A stretch of DNA of 64,000 nt from an uncultured Clostridium sp. (GCA_903789665.1 CAIFEX010000012.1:1-64000), one strand, 5' to 3'; shown: positions 11,683-22,370, numbered from the stretch's first letter. Made by a program: numbers and translations. Notes: generated from the letters alone by a model not told the origin.

Positions 11683-13070
11683 ATTCAGTTGACAGCAAAA
11701 AGGTTGATTTGTCCCTGGACAATGAGAAATTTTTTCACATTTATGGTCATAATAAAACAGTGGGTCTGTTCACCCTTGGATGCAGGGTAAATCAATATGA
11801 AACGGAAGCCATGGCGGAAAAATTTATATCTGAGGGATATAGCGTAGTGAATTTTGAAGATCATGCAGATGTGTATGTAATAAATACATGTACTGTGACA
11901 AATATGGGAGACAAAAAATCCAGACAGATGATACATAGAGCTAGGCGAAAAAATAAAAGAGCCATAATAGCCGTAGTGGGATGCTATTCTCAAATTTCTC
12001 CCGGTAAAGTATCCAAGATAGAAGGGGTGGATGTGGTTCTGGGCACTAGAAATAAGGGAGATATAATTTATTTTATAAAAAAGGCATGTTTAGAACAGAA
12101 TAAAATAATAGAAGTCGGTGATGTTCTTAAAAATAGAGTTTTTGAGGATCTCAGCATAGATAAATATCAACATAGGACCAGGGCTTTTGTTAAAATACAG
12201 GACGGATGCAACAGATTTTGCTCTTATTGTCTTATTCCATTTGCCAGAGGGGCGGTATGCAGCAAACCTCCTTCCAAAATTTTAGAGGAAGTGGAAAAAC
12301 TTGCCCATAACAATTTTCGTGAGATCACCCTTTCCGGAATACATATTGCCTCTTATGGAACAGATTTGAAAAGCGGCTGGGATCTTATGAAAATACTTGA
12401 GGAAGTAGACGGGGTGAGCGGCATTGAAAGAGTCAGGATTGGCTCTATAGATCCCAAATTTTTTACAGATGACGTCATAGACAGAATAAAAAAATTGAAA
12501 AAACTGTGCCCTCACTTTCATCTATCCCTGCAAAGCGGATGTGATGAAACTTTAAGGCGGATGAATAGGCACTATACTGCCCTGGAGTATGAGAGAATAG
12601 TCAATGAATTGAGAAACAAGATAGAAGATGTATCCATAACCACGGATGTCATAGTTGGGTTTCCCGGAGAAACGGAAGATGAGTTCAACAAGACCTATGA
12701 TTTCCTAAAAAAAATGAAACTATCTAAGATTCATGTTTTTAAATACAGCCCCAGAAAAGGCACCAGGGCTGCAGATATGAAAGGACAGATAGATGGGAAG
12801 GTGAAGGAAGAGAGAAGCGGTAAAATTATAAAATTGGATAGGAAACTGGAAAAAAAATTTATGGGCAGCTTTTTGGGAAGAAACATGGATGTATTTTATG
12901 AAAGTAAATTTCATGGTGATAATAATTGCTATGAAGGTTATACTCCCAATTACATGAAAGTCGTATCAATGGGGAAATCCGGCGAAAATCCGGTGGGGAA
13001 AATTTTGCGCACTGAACTTGAAAGTGTGGAAAATGGTTATATCCGAGGGAGAATAAAAAGTTTTATTTGA
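11679..13070 (+). CDS. mtaB: tRNA threonylcarbamoyladenosine methylthiotransferase MtaB
   Basis: Radical SAM enzyme that converts t6A37 to ms2t6A37 in tRNA. In the 463-aa product the N-terminal UPF0004 domain has cluster cysteines at 35, 71 and 102. The radical SAM motif CNRFCSYC lies at 177, 181 and 184, and a TRAM-like end follows. The GTG start at 11679 has TAGGAGGT 9 bases upstream and overlaps the rsmE stop by 4 bases. It has about 25 residues before the conserved GLFTLGCRVNQYE block, longer than typical. Confidence 0.93.
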   Translation: MNSVDSKKVDLSLDNEKFFHIYGHNKTVGLFTLGCRVNQYETEAMAEKFISEGYSVVNFEDHADVYVINTCTVTNMGDKKSRQMIHRARRKNKRAIIAVVGCYSQISPGKVSKIEGVDVVLGTRNKGDIIYFIKKACLEQNKIIEVGDVLKNRVFEDLSIDKYQHRTRAFVKIQDGCNRFCSYCLIPFARGAVCSKPPSKILEEVEKLAHNNFREITLSGIHIASYGTDLKSGWDLMKILEEVDGVSGIERVRIGSIDPKFFTDDVIDRIKKLKKLCPHFHLSLQSGCDETLRRMNRHYTALEYERIVNELRNKIEDVSITTDVIVGFPGETEDEFNKTYDFLKKMKLSKIHVFKYSPRKGTRAADMKGQIDGKVKEERSGKIIKLDRKLEKKFMGSFLGRNMDVFYESKFHGDNNCYEGYTPNYMKVVSMGKSGENPVGKILRTELESVENGYIRGRIKSFI

Positions 13071-13131
13071 ATTTAGGAAGGATATTTTATATTGATTATT
13101 GAATAATTATCGTTAAAAGGGGGTGACAACT

Positions 13132-13476
13132 ATGGAAGAATGCGTTTTTTGCAAAATAGTAAAAGGTGAAATACCATCTGAAAAAGTATATGAAGATGAT
13201 ACGGTATTGGGTTTCAAGGATATAAATCCAGCTGCACCGGTACATGTACTTATAATACCTAAAAAGCATATAGAGAGTATAAATGATCTTACTGAAGAAG
13301 ATTCCAATATTATTGCTCATATATATTTGGTTGCAAAGAAGATTGCAAATGAATTTGGTTTGAAGGAAAAAGGATACAGGATTGTGACTAACTGCGGTGA
13401 AAAAGCAGGACAGACAGTACCTCATATTCATTTTCATTTACTGGGCGGCAGGACATTTAAATGGCCACCGGGCTAA
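13132..13476 (+). CDS. HIT family nucleotide-binding protein
   Basis: Small histidine-triad hydrolase acting on nucleoside phosphoramidates or dinucleotides. The 114-aa product starts MEECVFCKIVKGEIPS, with the zinc-type CxxC at the N-terminus, and ends with the triad PHIHFHLLGG. The ATG at 13132 is preferred because GGGGGTGA lies just upstream; the GTG inside that site is unlikely as a start. Confidence 0.93.
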   Translation: MEECVFCKIVKGEIPSEKVYEDDTVLGFKDINPAAPVHVLIIPKKHIESINDLTEEDSNIIAHIYLVAKKIANEFGLKEKGYRIVTNCGEKAGQTVPHIHFHLLGGRTFKWPPG

Positions 13477-13499
13477 ATTGAAGGTCTTAATTGAAATTG

Positions 13500-13529
13500 T
13501 TGACAGTGTCCAAGAATTTATTGTATAAT
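13500..13529 (+). promoter_or_regulatory. Sigma-A promoter of rpsU
   Basis: TTGACA (13500-13505), 18-base spacer, TATAAT (13524-13529), about 80 bases before rpsU. Both hexamers are perfect consensus. Confidence 0.8.
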
Positions 13530-13607
13530 TGCTATGTGCTATTTGACCTATGTTAACTGTATTTAATTTTTAAAATTAGATTGAGCTAGCGGAGGGAGGG
13601 AGATAAT

Positions 13608-13784
13608 ATGTCAGAAATAAAAGTTGGAGAAAATGAAACTATCGAAAGTGCATTGAGAAGATTTAAGAGAAAATGTGCTAGAGCTGGTGTTCTTTCTGAA
13701 GTTAGGAAAAGAGAGCACTATGAAAAACCAAGTGTAAAGAGAAAGAAAAAATCGGAAGCTGCTAGAAAGAGAAAGTACAAATAA
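13608..13784 (+). CDS. rpsU: 30S ribosomal protein S21
   Basis: 58-aa, strongly basic ribosomal protein starting [20 protein letters not shown] and ending ARKRKYK, typical of S21. GGAGGGAGGG lies upstream of the ATG. Paired with yqeY, the common Firmicute order, and served by its own strong promoter. Confidence 0.97.
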   Translation: MSEIKVGENETIESALRRFKRKCARAGVLSEVRKREHYEKPSVKRKKKSEAARKRKYK

Positions 13785-13818
13785 ATAGAATTCTTTGAAA
13801 GAGGGGACCAAGTAACAA

Positions 13819-14268
13819 ATGTCTCTTAAAGAAAGATTGCAGGAAGACTGGAAACACGCTTTAAAGTCAGGTGATAAACTAAAGGCAGATACTATAAGCA
13901 TGGTCAAAGCTGCCATTTTACTGGTTGAAAAATCCAATGGGAAAAGACTTGACGATGATAAAAAGATCATGGATATAATATCAAAGGAAGTAAAGCAAAG
14001 GCGTGAATCCATACGTGAATTTGAAAAGGGTAAAAGGCAGGATTTAATAGATGAGACAAAATCTGAAATAGAGATTTTGTTGAAATACCTTCCTCAGCAG
14101 TTAAAGAAAGAGGAAATTTCCGAAATTGTTCGGAAAGCAGTTAATAAAGTAGGTGCACAGAGTATACGGGACATGAAGAAGGTTATGTCAGTTGTGATGC
14201 CTGAAACCAGGGGCAGGGCAGATGGCAAACTTGTAAGTCAAATAGTCAAACAGTATCTAAATAAATAG
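13819..14268 (+). CDS. yqeY: GatB/YqeY domain protein
   Basis: 149-aa protein of the YqeY family, related to the tail domain of GatB that contacts tRNA. The start MSLKERLQEDWKHALKSGDK and the SIRDMKKVMSVVMPETRGRADG block are typical. Role unproven; a tRNA-linked function is inferred. It ends 6 bases before a strong terminator, closing the rpsU unit. Confidence 0.93.
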   Translation: MSLKERLQEDWKHALKSGDKLKADTISMVKAAILLVEKSNGKRLDDDKKIMDIISKEVKQRRESIREFEKGKRQDLIDETKSEIEILLKYLPQQLKKEEISEIVRKAVNKVGAQSIRDMKKVMSVVMPETRGRADGKLVSQIVKQYLNK

Positions 14269-14273
14269 AATAG

Positions 14274-14306
14274 AAAGGTTGGGATTTTATCTCAACCTTT
14301 TTTATA
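14274..14306 (+). terminator. Rho-independent terminator after rpsU-yqeY
   Basis: AAAGGTTGGGA and TCTCAACCTTT form an 11-bp stem with one G-U pair, followed by a U run. Confidence 0.85.
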
Positions 14307-14412
14307 ATATGAAAAATTAAATAGTTCACAGCTTTAAGTAATTTATCACCCATGTATCTCATAAATTAATAAAGGTAATACAGTTGGGATATAAATTCTT
14401 AGAGGTGGTATT

Positions 14413-14694
14413 GTGAAAAATAAAATGTATGATACAAAGCAGAACATTGCAGATAAACTTGATTTGCCAAAGGATATAATTTTAAATATGCCTCAGATTA
14501 AAATTATAGGAAATGATGAGATAATAATAGAAAATCATAAGGGCATTATATTGTTTGAAGACAGCCAGATAAAAATTAATTCAGGTATAGGGTTGATATC
14601 CATATATGGAAGTAAATTTGAAGTGCTTTTTATAGGTGGGAGCACTATAACCATAGGAGGAAAATTTAAATCCATAGTTTATGAGGGAAACTGA
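14413..14694 (+). CDS. yqfC: Sporulation protein YqfC
   Basis: 93-aa YqfC/YabP-family sporulation protein, expressed in the mother cell in Bacillus. It is rich in beta-strand-like segments (IIIENHKGIILFEDSQIKI) with KLDLPKDIIL near the start. GTG start with AGAGGTGG upstream. It overlaps yqfD by 14 bases, the conserved arrangement. Confidence 0.92.
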   Translation: MKNKMYDTKQNIADKLDLPKDIILNMPQIKIIGNDEIIIENHKGIILFEDSQIKINSGIGLISIYGSKFEVLFIGGSTITIGGKFKSIVYEGN

Positions 14695-15835
14695 TAGATT
14701 TTCTTTTAAAAATTATAGAAATGGAATAATTTTAATTGAGATACAATCTCTTATACCTGAAAAGTTTATTAACCTTATGTGGGAAAATGGCATCTATATG
14801 AAAAATATAAGGAAAAAAAGCATTACTACTATGACCATGAAGATAAATCTTAAGGATTATGATAAAGTAGAATATATAGCTAAAAAAACTGATGCCAGAA
14901 TAAAAATAATCGGAAGAAGGGGCATTGCCTTTTTTGTGATTAAGCTCAAGAAAAAGATAACCTTAGTGTCGGGAATAATTTTATTTGTTGCAGTGATATA
15001 CTGTCTATCCACATTTGTATGGAAAATAGAAATAGATTCTTCGGGAGAAATTGCACCCTATAGAATAAGACAGCAGCTTAAATCCTATGGGATAAAACCG
15101 GGTACAAATAAGAGTAAGATAGATGTATATAGTGTAGAGAAGGATCTCATGAGAGACAATGATGATATAATGTGGGTGAAGGTCAGGCTTCAGGGCTCTG
15201 AATTGAATATAAACGTAGTTGAGAAAAAATCTCCTCCTGATATAAGTGAGGATAATACGCCCTGTAACCTTGTAGCGAAGAAAGACGGAAAAGTACTGAG
15301 AGTATATACCACTTTAGGTACTCCCGTTGTGAAAGCCGGCGACGAGGTGAAAAAAGGGCAGCTTCTTGTTAAGGGGGAGCAGGGAATTGAAGGTTCCAGT
15401 TACAGCGTGCACGCTGCAGGATATGTCATATGCAGCACCCTGTATGAAAGCAGTGCCCTTGTGAAAATAAACGGTGTAAAAGATGTAAGGACGGGGAGGA
15501 AGATGGATAATTATTATATTAACCTGGGAGGCAAAAAGATATATCTAAAAAAAGATAATGATAAATTTAATAAATATGATAGAATAGAGGAAAGCAAATT
15601 TATTTTTGGCAGAGAGACTTATTTTGAGGTCAAAAGGAAAATGATAAAAGGGGATGCCCAGAAGATAGTAAAGGATACAGGAGAAAAACTTTATAAAAAT
15701 ATATGTTCCAATTTAGATAAATCCGTAAAAATTGTAAATAAAAATATCACCTATGAACCAGGTGAATCCTACAAAGTGAAAGTCCAGGTTACAGCGGAGG
15801 AAAATATAGCTGTTTCTGATGCAGAACCAAAGTGA
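14681..15835 (+). CDS. yqfD: Sporulation protein YqfD
   Basis: 384-aa stage IV-type sporulation membrane protein. It has a cytoplasmic N-terminal part (residues 1 to about 90), one membrane segment (about 91-112, LVSGIILFVAVIYCLSTFVW) and a large extracytoplasmic YqfD domain. That domain carries WVKVRLQGSELNINVVEK and GTPVVKAGDEVKKGQLLVKG. Translationally coupled to yqfC. In Bacillus phoH follows; here the next gene is pgpH. Confidence 0.93.
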   Translation: MRETDRFSFKNYRNGIILIEIQSLIPEKFINLMWENGIYMKNIRKKSITTMTMKINLKDYDKVEYIAKKTDARIKIIGRRGIAFFVIKLKKKITLVSGIILFVAVIYCLSTFVWKIEIDSSGEIAPYRIRQQLKSYGIKPGTNKSKIDVYSVEKDLMRDNDDIMWVKVRLQGSELNINVVEKKSPPDISEDNTPCNLVAKKDGKVLRVYTTLGTPVVKAGDEVKKGQLLVKGEQGIEGSSYSVHAAGYVICSTLYESSALVKINGVKDVRTGRKMDNYYINLGGKKIYLKKDNDKFNKYDRIEESKFIFGRETYFEVKRKMIKGDAQKIVKDTGEKLYKNICSNLDKSVKIVNKNITYEPGESYKVKVQVTAEENIAVSDAEPK

Positions 15836-15871
15836 ATTTATAGAGCAGTAAAAAACAAAGGGTGATTTTAA

Positions 15872-17980
15872 TTGAAAAAATTGTCATTGAGAAAGTTTTT
15901 TTTAGAAAAAAGAACTGAGAGGATAATTGCTTTTATAGCAAGTTTTGTATTCATCTATTCTTTGCTGGCATCCGGATTTACAACGAAAAAATATAATCTG
16001 TCCGAGGGAGATATTGCAAAAGCTGATATAAAAGCTCCTAGGGACGCCAAGGATGAATTGTCTACAGAAGCAAAGATACAGCAGGCAATAAATGCCGTTC
16101 CAATCCAGTACAATAAAAAGCCTGAGGTCAAAACAGAAAGTTTAAATAAATTAAATGATTTTTTTTCAAAGGTGACGCAACTGGATAATTCCCAGTTAGA
16201 TCAAAAGAGCAAATTACAAAAATTAAAAAGTGAAAGCAACATAAGTTTAAATGATGACGATTTTCTGTATATTATGGAGCTTAATAAAGATGAAATAAAA
16301 CAGCTTCAGGACTTTTTGCAAAAAAGTATAGCAGATATGTATGACAGTAACAATATAAGCGACAATACCCAGAAAAACAATCAGGAGGATATTAAAAAAG
16401 CCCAGCAGAGTATACTGCTTAAAGTGAGCACTTCAAATTTCAATAAGAATTTGAGACAGCTTGCCACTGATATAGGATTTTCCCTGATTTCGCCTAATTT
16501 TTTTTATGATAATGACAAAACTGAGGAATTGAGGAAAGAAGCAGAGAAAAAAGTTATGCCTGTCATGGTAAAAAAAGATCAGATTATAGTGAAGGAAGGG
16601 GAACCTGTAACTAAATATCAGATAAAAATGCTCGAGAATTTCGGACTTTTGAATAACAGTCCCTATTTTCAGTGGCATATCTATTTTCCGCTGGCTTTAT
16701 TGGTACTTTTGATACTGGCTGTTCAATGGGTTTATTTGTATAAATACAATAGAAAAATTTATGAAGATCCAAAAATGCTTGTAATGATAAATGCACTTAG
16801 CTGCCTAAGTGTGCTTTTATCCAGGACTATTGATCTTGCCTCGCCGTTTTTGATACCTTTGGCATTTGTACCCATGATAATGACGCTGCTTTTAAATAAC
16901 AAGGTATCAATGGTTGTGAATGTGCTGAACTGTGTCTTTATAAGTGCAGCAGTGGAATTTAGCCCCGATATAACCATACTGGCCCTTGTGAATGCAGTGG
17001 TTGGAGCCATTATACTAAAAAAGATGCAGCAGAGAAATGACATATTGTTTGCATCCATGTATATGCTTGTTATAAATGGAATAATTACTTTTTCAATGGG
17101 TTTTTTGCTCAGCAATAATTTGGTGGATGTCACTAAAAGAGGAATTTTTGCAGGAGTTGCGAGCATAATTTCTGGAATACTGGTTATAGGATTTCTTCCT
17201 CTATTTGAAGGGGTGTTTAATATAGTTACCACTATAAAACTTTTGGAACTTTCAAATCCAAATAATACTTTATTGAAGAAACTTTTAATTGAAGCCCCCG
17301 GTACTTATCATCACAGTATATTGGTTGGCAATTTGGCAGAAGTGGCGGCCGAAAAAATTGGAGGCAATCCCCTTCTAGCCAGAGTCGCAGCTTATTATCA
17401 TGATATAGGAAAATTAAAAAGACCATATTTTTTCAAAGAAAATCAACTTGGAAAAGATAATCCCCACAATAAATTGACTCCTAATTTGAGTACTTTGATA
17501 ATAATGTCCCATGTAAAGGACGGGGTGGAAATGGCGGAAGAATATAAACTGCCCAAGATAATAAAGGACATCATAGAGCAGCATCACGGCACCTCTCTTG
17601 TAAAGTATTTTTATTTGATTATGAAAAATTCAAGTAAGGATCCTGATGATGTAAATGAAGACGAGTTTAGGTATCCGGGTCCGATACCGGAGACCAAAGA
17701 AGCAGGTATAATAATGCTGGCTGATGGCGTAGAAGCTGCTGTGAGGTCTATTGGGGACCCTGACAAGGGTAAAATTCAGAGTATGGTAAACAATATAATA
17801 AAAGATAGGTTGGATACGGGCCAGCTTGATAATTGCGATTTGACCCTGAAGGATATAAGTAAAATAAAAAATGAGTTCTTCAGAGTATTGGTTGGCATAT
17901 ATCATCATAGAATAGAATATCCATCAGATAAATTTTCTGATAAAGTCATGAATAAATTGAAACAGGAGGATAAAAAGTGA
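15872..17980 (+). CDS. pgpH: PgpH-type cyclic di-AMP phosphodiesterase (7TM-HD)
   Basis: Membrane HD-domain phosphodiesterase that degrades c-di-AMP. The 702-aa product has one N-terminal membrane segment and an extracytoplasmic 7TMR-HDED domain (about 50-260). A cluster of about seven membrane segments follows (about 270-450), then the cytoplasmic HD domain with [17 protein letters not shown] and [16 protein letters not shown] start at 15872 after GGGTGA. Overlaps ybeY by 4 bases. Confidence 0.93.
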   Translation: MKKLSLRKFFLEKRTERIIAFIASFVFIYSLLASGFTTKKYNLSEGDIAKADIKAPRDAKDELSTEAKIQQAINAVPIQYNKKPEVKTESLNKLNDFFSKVTQLDNSQLDQKSKLQKLKSESNISLNDDDFLYIMELNKDEIKQLQDFLQKSIADMYDSNNISDNTQKNNQEDIKKAQQSILLKVSTSNFNKNLRQLATDIGFSLISPNFFYDNDKTEELRKEAEKKVMPVMVKKDQIIVKEGEPVTKYQIKMLENFGLLNNSPYFQWHIYFPLALLVLLILAVQWVYLYKYNRKIYEDPKMLVMINALSCLSVLLSRTIDLASPFLIPLAFVPMIMTLLLNNKVSMVVNVLNCVFISAAVEFSPDITILALVNAVVGAIILKKMQQRNDILFASMYMLVINGIITFSMGFLLSNNLVDVTKRGIFAGVASIISGILVIGFLPLFEGVFNIVTTIKLLELSNPNNTLLKKLLIEAPGTYHHSILVGNLAEVAAEKIGGNPLLARVAAYYHDIGKLKRPYFFKENQLGKDNPHNKLTPNLSTLIIMSHVKDGVEMAEEYKLPKIIKDIIEQHHGTSLVKYFYLIMKNSSKDPDDVNEDEFRYPGPIPETKEAGIIMLADGVEAAVRSIGDPDKGKIQSMVNNIIKDRLDTGQLDNCDLTLKDISKIKNEFFRVLVGIYHHRIEYPSDKFSDKVMNKLKQEDKK

Positions 17981-18471
17981 TTTTTTTAGATAATAGACAG
18001 GATAAAATAGATGTTACGGAAAATTTGAGGAAAAATGTCAAAGAAGTTATAAAACATGCTTTAAAGGATGAAAATGTAAATATACCCTGTGAAGTGAGTG
18101 TGATTTTTGTAGATAACAATTATATAAAAAATATAAATAGGGAAAATAGAAATATAGATAAGATCACAGATGTATTGTCTTTCCCGATGTTGGAATATCC
18201 TAAAGGCCAGGTGTTTAAGGATGTATACATAGATTATGATTTTCAGCCCAGTGATATGGATGGGAAAAATTTAGTGCTGGGGGATATAGCAATTTCTCTT
18301 GAAAGGGCGGAGCAGCAGAGCAGAGAATTTGGCCACTCATTTTTGAGGGAAGTGTGTTATTTGACAGTGCATTCCCTGCTTCACCTTTTGGGATATGATC
18401 ATATAAAAGAAGAGAACAAGAAAATTATGAGAAAAAGGGAAGAAAAAATATTGCAGAAATTTGAACTTTAA
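17977..18471 (+). CDS. ybeY: Endoribonuclease YbeY
   Basis: Zinc-dependent endoribonuclease for 16S rRNA 3' maturation and ribosome quality control. The 164-aa product holds the H3 motif [11 protein letters not shown] and [11 protein letters not shown] start with AGGAGG 7 bases upstream, overlapping the pgpH stop. Confidence 0.96.
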   Translation: MIFLDNRQDKIDVTENLRKNVKEVIKHALKDENVNIPCEVSVIFVDNNYIKNINRENRNIDKITDVLSFPMLEYPKGQVFKDVYIDYDFQPSDMDGKNLVLGDIAISLERAEQQSREFGHSFLREVCYLTVHSLLHLLGYDHIKEENKKIMRKREEKILQKFEL

Positions 18472-18504
18472 GGGATAATTTTAAATATGGTGGTTGGTTA
18501 TATA

Positions 18505-19203
18505 ATGAAAGTTAAAAAATTATTGGATAGCTTCAATTATGCGATTGAGGGAATAATATATTCAGTTAGAACACAGAGAAATATGAAAATACATATGGTA
18601 GCGGCTGTTTTAGTACTTACAATGTGTTTTTTCTATGATTTGAGCAAATTAGAAATTTTGGCTATTATAATAACCATAAGCATGGTCATTATGGCGGAAC
18701 TTTTTAACACGGCAGTGGAATTTGCCATTGATGCTACTACTAATTATTACCATCCTCTAGTTAAAATTGCAAAAAATGTAGCAGCAGGAGCAGTGCTCAT
18801 TTCAGCCATAAATGCTGTGGCAGTAGGATATATAGTATTTTGGGATAAATTAAAATATATAAATTTTGTGGTTATGAAAAAGGTTAAGAATACAAATCCC
18901 TATACAATATTTATAATACTTGCTATTGTATTTATAGCAACCATAGTTGTAAAAGCTATTTTTGGAGAAGGTACTCCTCTTAAAGGAGGAATGCCAAGCG
19001 GACACAGTGCTATAGCCTTTTCCATAGCTACTACCATAGCTTTGATAACCGGACAGCTTGCGGTAGTTGTGTTGAGCTACCTCATGGCCTTTATAGTTGC
19101 CCAGAGCAGAGTGGATTCAGAGGCACATTCTGTCAGAGAAGTGGTTTTTGGAGCTGTATTTGGTATTTTAATAACAGTATTTTTATTTATAATATTTGGG
19201 TAA
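18505..19203 (+). CDS. Undecaprenol/diacylglycerol kinase fused to a PAP2 phosphatase
   Basis: The N-terminal half (1 to about 115) is a DgkA-type membrane kinase with [16 protein letters not shown]. The C-terminal half is a PAP2 lipid phosphatase with [10 protein letters not shown] and the later [14 protein letters not shown]. About six membrane segments in 232 aa. The kinase would phosphorylate undecaprenol or diacylglycerol; the phosphatase could act on the lipid pyrophosphate. Both activities are inferred from motifs. ATG at 18505 has GGTGG upstream; an in-frame ATG at 18487 would add six residues. Sits between ybeY and era, the usual dgkA position. Confidence 0.9.
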   Translation: MKVKKLLDSFNYAIEGIIYSVRTQRNMKIHMVAAVLVLTMCFFYDLSKLEILAIIITISMVIMAELFNTAVEFAIDATTNYYHPLVKIAKNVAAGAVLISAINAVAVGYIVFWDKLKYINFVVMKKVKNTNPYTIFIILAIVFIATIVVKAIFGEGTPLKGGMPSGHSAIAFSIATTIALITGQLAVVVLSYLMAFIVAQSRVDSEAHSVREVVFGAVFGILITVFLFIIFG

Positions 19204-19214
19204 GGAGAAAAGCT

Positions 19215-20099
19215 ATGTTTAAATCAGGATTTATTACGATAATAGGGAGACCCAATGTAGGAAAATCTACACTTGTAAACGGCATTATAGGAGAAAAATT
19301 GTCGATTGTATCCCGTAAACCACAGACTACCAGAAATAATATAAATGCTATTTTGACTAAAGATAACTTTCAACTGATTTTTGTAGATACCCCGGGCATA
19401 CATAAACCAAAAGATAGGTTGGGGGACTATATGGTCAAATCTGCTGAAGGCTCCATGAACGATGTGGACTTAATACTTTTTTTGACTACACCTAAGGATG
19501 TGATACATGAAGGAGACATACATATATTGGAGAATATAAGTGCAGTCAAGTCGCCTGTGTTTTTTGTATTGAACAAAATAGATGAAAATCCAGCTTCAAA
19601 AGTAGCAGTAACTTTGAAAAATTATTCTGAATTGTTTAATTTTAGGGAATTTATACCTATATCCGCATTGAAGGGAAAAAATGTAGATGAACTTGTGAAT
19701 CTCATGGTAAAATATATGCCAGAAGGTCCTAAATATTACCCGGAAGATGCCATTACCGACAAACAGGAGAGATTTATAGTTTCTGAGATCATAAGGGAAA
19801 AAGCTCTCAGGCTGCTTTCTAATGAAGTTCCCCATGGCATAGCCGTTGAAATAATTTTCATGAGGAAAAATTCTGGGGGAATATGCAACATAGAGGCAAA
19901 TATAATTTGTGAGAGGGAATCACATAAGGGAATAATAATAGGCAAAAATGGGTCAATGCTAAAGAGAATATCTTCTTATGCAAGAATGGATATTGAAAAA
20001 TTTCTGGATTCCAAAGTTTACCTTAGAGTTTGGGTAAAAGTCAGAAAAGAGTGGAGAGACAATGATAGGCTGCTGAAAGAATTGGGCTATAAGATGTAG
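19215..20099 (+). CDS. era: GTPase Era
   Basis: Essential GTPase for 30S assembly that binds the 3' end of 16S rRNA. The 294-aa product has G1 GRPNVGKST (10-18), G3 DTPGIH, G4 NKID and a C-terminal KH domain with [14 protein letters not shown]. Length fits. AAGGAGAAA precedes the ATG. Confidence 0.98.
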   Translation: MFKSGFITIIGRPNVGKSTLVNGIIGEKLSIVSRKPQTTRNNINAILTKDNFQLIFVDTPGIHKPKDRLGDYMVKSAEGSMNDVDLILFLTTPKDVIHEGDIHILENISAVKSPVFFVLNKIDENPASKVAVTLKNYSELFNFREFIPISALKGKNVDELVNLMVKYMPEGPKYYPEDAITDKQERFIVSEIIREKALRLLSNEVPHGIAVEIIFMRKNSGGICNIEANIICERESHKGIIIGKNGSMLKRISSYARMDIEKFLDSKVYLRVWVKVRKEWRDNDRLLKELGYKM

Positions 20100-20174
20100 T
20101 TTTTGCCAGAAAGAAAAGTTTTTTTCTCCTTAAAAAAAGGATATAATATAAATATAAGCGGGGGAGATGATTAT

Positions 20175-20933
20175 CTGGCTGTATTTAAAACTAGAGCTGT
20201 AATAATAAAAACTCAGGATGTAAGAGAATCTGACAAATTGGTCTGGCTTTTTACTGAAAAATTAGGTAAGGTATCTACTGTAGCTAGGGGGGCAAAAAAA
20301 AGCAGAAGCCCACTGTTTTCGACCACGCTTCAGTTTTGCTATGGAGACTATGTTTTATATAAAGGAAAAAGTATGTATGTAATAGATGAAAGTATGCTGA
20401 TAGATTCTTTTCAAGATTTGTTGGACGACTTAAGGGATTTGACCTATGCTTCTTATTTTTGTGAACTTATGGATATAGCAATGAATGATGGAGAAAAAAA
20501 TGAAATTATGTTCAAACATCTAGTTTCTGCATTTTATCTTATAAGAAGCCATGCAGTGGATATTGAAACCCTGGCCAGATCTTTCGAACTGAAAATTTTA
20601 CAGGCCACAGGATATGGACTTAATTTTGATTACTGCTGTATGTGCGGAAAAAAAATTACTTCATTTAATTACTTTAGCTTTCAATATTTAGGGGGAGTGT
20701 GTGATGAATGTAGAAGAACCAATGGTATGAACATAGATTATGCTGCTGGAAGCACACTTAAATATTTATCAAAAGCTTCTCTTGAAAGTGCATATAAGGT
20801 TGTATTGTCTGATAGAGTAAAAAGAGAGCTGTATAAACTTTTGAACCTTGTTATTTCCCAGAATTATTTCAAAAAGCCTAAAAGTCTTGAAACTTTAAGG
20901 TATCTTGAAAATTTTGAGAAAAATAAAATCTAA
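20175..20933 (+). CDS. recO: DNA repair protein RecO, apparent CTG start
   Basis: RecFOR-pathway protein that loads RecA. It shows an OB-fold N-terminus ([20 protein letters not shown]) and a zinc site CCMCGKK with CDEC. The only start with a ribosome site is CTG at 20175, with GGGGGAGA about 9 bases upstream, giving 252 aa and aligning with homologues that begin MAVFKT-like. The alternative TTG at 20103 adds 24 residues ([11 protein letters not shown]...) without a ribosome site. Confidence 0.9.
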   Translation: MAVFKTRAVIIKTQDVRESDKLVWLFTEKLGKVSTVARGAKKSRSPLFSTTLQFCYGDYVLYKGKSMYVIDESMLIDSFQDLLDDLRDLTYASYFCELMDIAMNDGEKNEIMFKHLVSAFYLIRSHAVDIETLARSFELKILQATGYGLNFDYCCMCGKKITSFNYFSFQYLGGVCDECRRTNGMNIDYAAGSTLKYLSKASLESAYKVVLSDRVKRELYKLLNLVISQNYFKKPKSLETLRYLENFEKNKI

Positions 20934-20947
20934 AAGGAGAGAAAAAC

Positions 20948-21538
20948 ATGAGTGAAATAACATTGGAAAAAATCGATATTATAAGAGAGAGAACAGGAGT
21001 TGATTACACTGAGGCAAAAAAAGCATTGGAGGTCTCTGAAGGTAATGTAGTTGATGCTCTTATATATATAGAGCAAAATAAGAAATCTGCTAAGGATAGT
21101 CTGTACACCACCAAGGATGAGTTTCTAGAATGGCTTAAGAACTTGGTAAAAAAAGGAAACATAAACAGAATAAAGATAAAAAAAGATGACAAGGTGGTAG
21201 TCGATATCCCAGTGAATGCAGGCATTGCAGCAACTTTAACAGCTCTTGTATGGCCGCCGCTTATAGCTATTGGGATATTGACTGCGGTAATTACACAGGT
21301 AACCATAGAGATAACAAAAGATGATGGGACCGTAGAAGTGGTAAACAAGATAATAAAGGGCGGAGTGAAAAATACTGTAAATGATATGAAAGACAAGGTA
21401 TTTGATGCTGCATCTTCTTTTAAGGATAAATTTAAGGACAAAGACAGTAAGCAGGATGGTAAAAACACGTATAAATATACCGTGAAGTTTGATGATATGG
21501 ATAATGAAGATTCCGATGAAGACAAGGACAAAAATTAA
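20948..21538 (+). CDS. DUF4342-like protein with UBA/TS-N-type N-terminus
   Basis: 196-aa protein. Residues 1-45 resemble a UBA/TS-N three-helix domain (IRERTGVDYTEAKKALEVSE). A DUF4342-like region follows with a short hydrophobic stretch (about 85-115, AGIAATLTALVWPPLIAIG), and the tail is strongly charged (Asp/Lys). Function unknown. AAAAGGAGAG precedes the ATG; likely co-transcribed with recO. Confidence 0.8.
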   Translation: MSEITLEKIDIIRERTGVDYTEAKKALEVSEGNVVDALIYIEQNKKSAKDSLYTTKDEFLEWLKNLVKKGNINRIKIKKDDKVVVDIPVNAGIAATLTALVWPPLIAIGILTAVITQVTIEITKDDGTVEVVNKIIKGGVKNTVNDMKDKVFDAASSFKDKFKDKDSKQDGKNTYKYTVKFDDMDNEDSDEDKDKN

Positions 21539-21652
21539 TATTTTATAATAATGTGATATAATAACTTTATAACTTGTAATTTTAAGTGCTGTTGTTAAAA
21601 ATTCCTCTTAGTAAATATTACAAAAATTATTGACTTACTACAAAGGGAGAGG

Positions 21653-22297
21653 GTGAGTACCATTAAATTATCACCAAGACAAGAGAAAATAATAAAGTTG
21701 GTAAAAGATAATGCGCCCATAACAAGTGAAAAGCTGGCATCCCGCTTGAGTGTCACAAGGGCGGCACTTAGGCCGGATCTGGCCATACTTACTATGACGG
21801 GTATATTGGAGGCAAAGCCTAAGGTAGGATATATATATTCCAAGAAACCTTCCTATAGTCTTATATATGACTATATAATGGATATAAAAGTAAAAGACAT
21901 AATGTCAAAACCGGTAATAGTAGACGAAAACACTACTGTCTATGATGCCATAGTATATCTGTTTTTAAATGATGTGGGCACTTTGTTTATAGGAGATAAA
22001 GGAATTCTGGTAGGTGCTGTTTCCAGAAAGGACTTTTTGAAGATAGCTATTGGGAGCACTGATATGCATAAAATACCTGTGGGAATAATAATGACCAGGA
22101 TGCCCAATATAATATTTGTTGAAAAAAATGATGTGGCCTATCTTGCAGCCAAGAAGATAATGGAGCATGAGGTAGACAGTCTGCCGGTAGTTGAAAAAAT
22201 TCGGGATAGTTTAAATAATGAGGTACTTAAAATCGTAGGCAAAGTTTCAAAAACAAATATAACAAGACTTTTTGTAAAGATAGGGGAAAATAAATAA
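21653..22297 (+). CDS. CcpN-like transcriptional regulator (HTH plus two CBS domains)
   Basis: 214-aa protein. A winged helix lies at about 5-60 (PRQEKIIKLVKDNAPITSEK, LSVTRAALRPDLAILTMTG). Two CBS domains follow at about 75-205 (VKDIMSKPVIVDENTTVYDA and IMTRMPNIIFVEKNDVAYLA). CcpN represses gluconeogenic genes in Bacillus in response to nucleotide and energy state. Immediately upstream of the dikinase homologue, which suggests it controls that gene. GTG start with GGGAGAGG upstream. Confidence 0.9.
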   Translation: MSTIKLSPRQEKIIKLVKDNAPITSEKLASRLSVTRAALRPDLAILTMTGILEAKPKVGYIYSKKPSYSLIYDYIMDIKVKDIMSKPVIVDENTTVYDAIVYLFLNDVGTLFIGDKGILVGAVSRKDFLKIAIGSTDMHKIPVGIIMTRMPNIIFVEKNDVAYLAAKKIMEHEVDSLPVVEKIRDSLNNEVLKIVGKVSKTNITRLFVKIGENK

Positions 22298-22370
22298 TCT
22301 GGTAAAAAATTAAATATTGGAACAGGAAGATGGCATGTTAAATTTTATATGTAAAGGAGGGGTGTTATGA

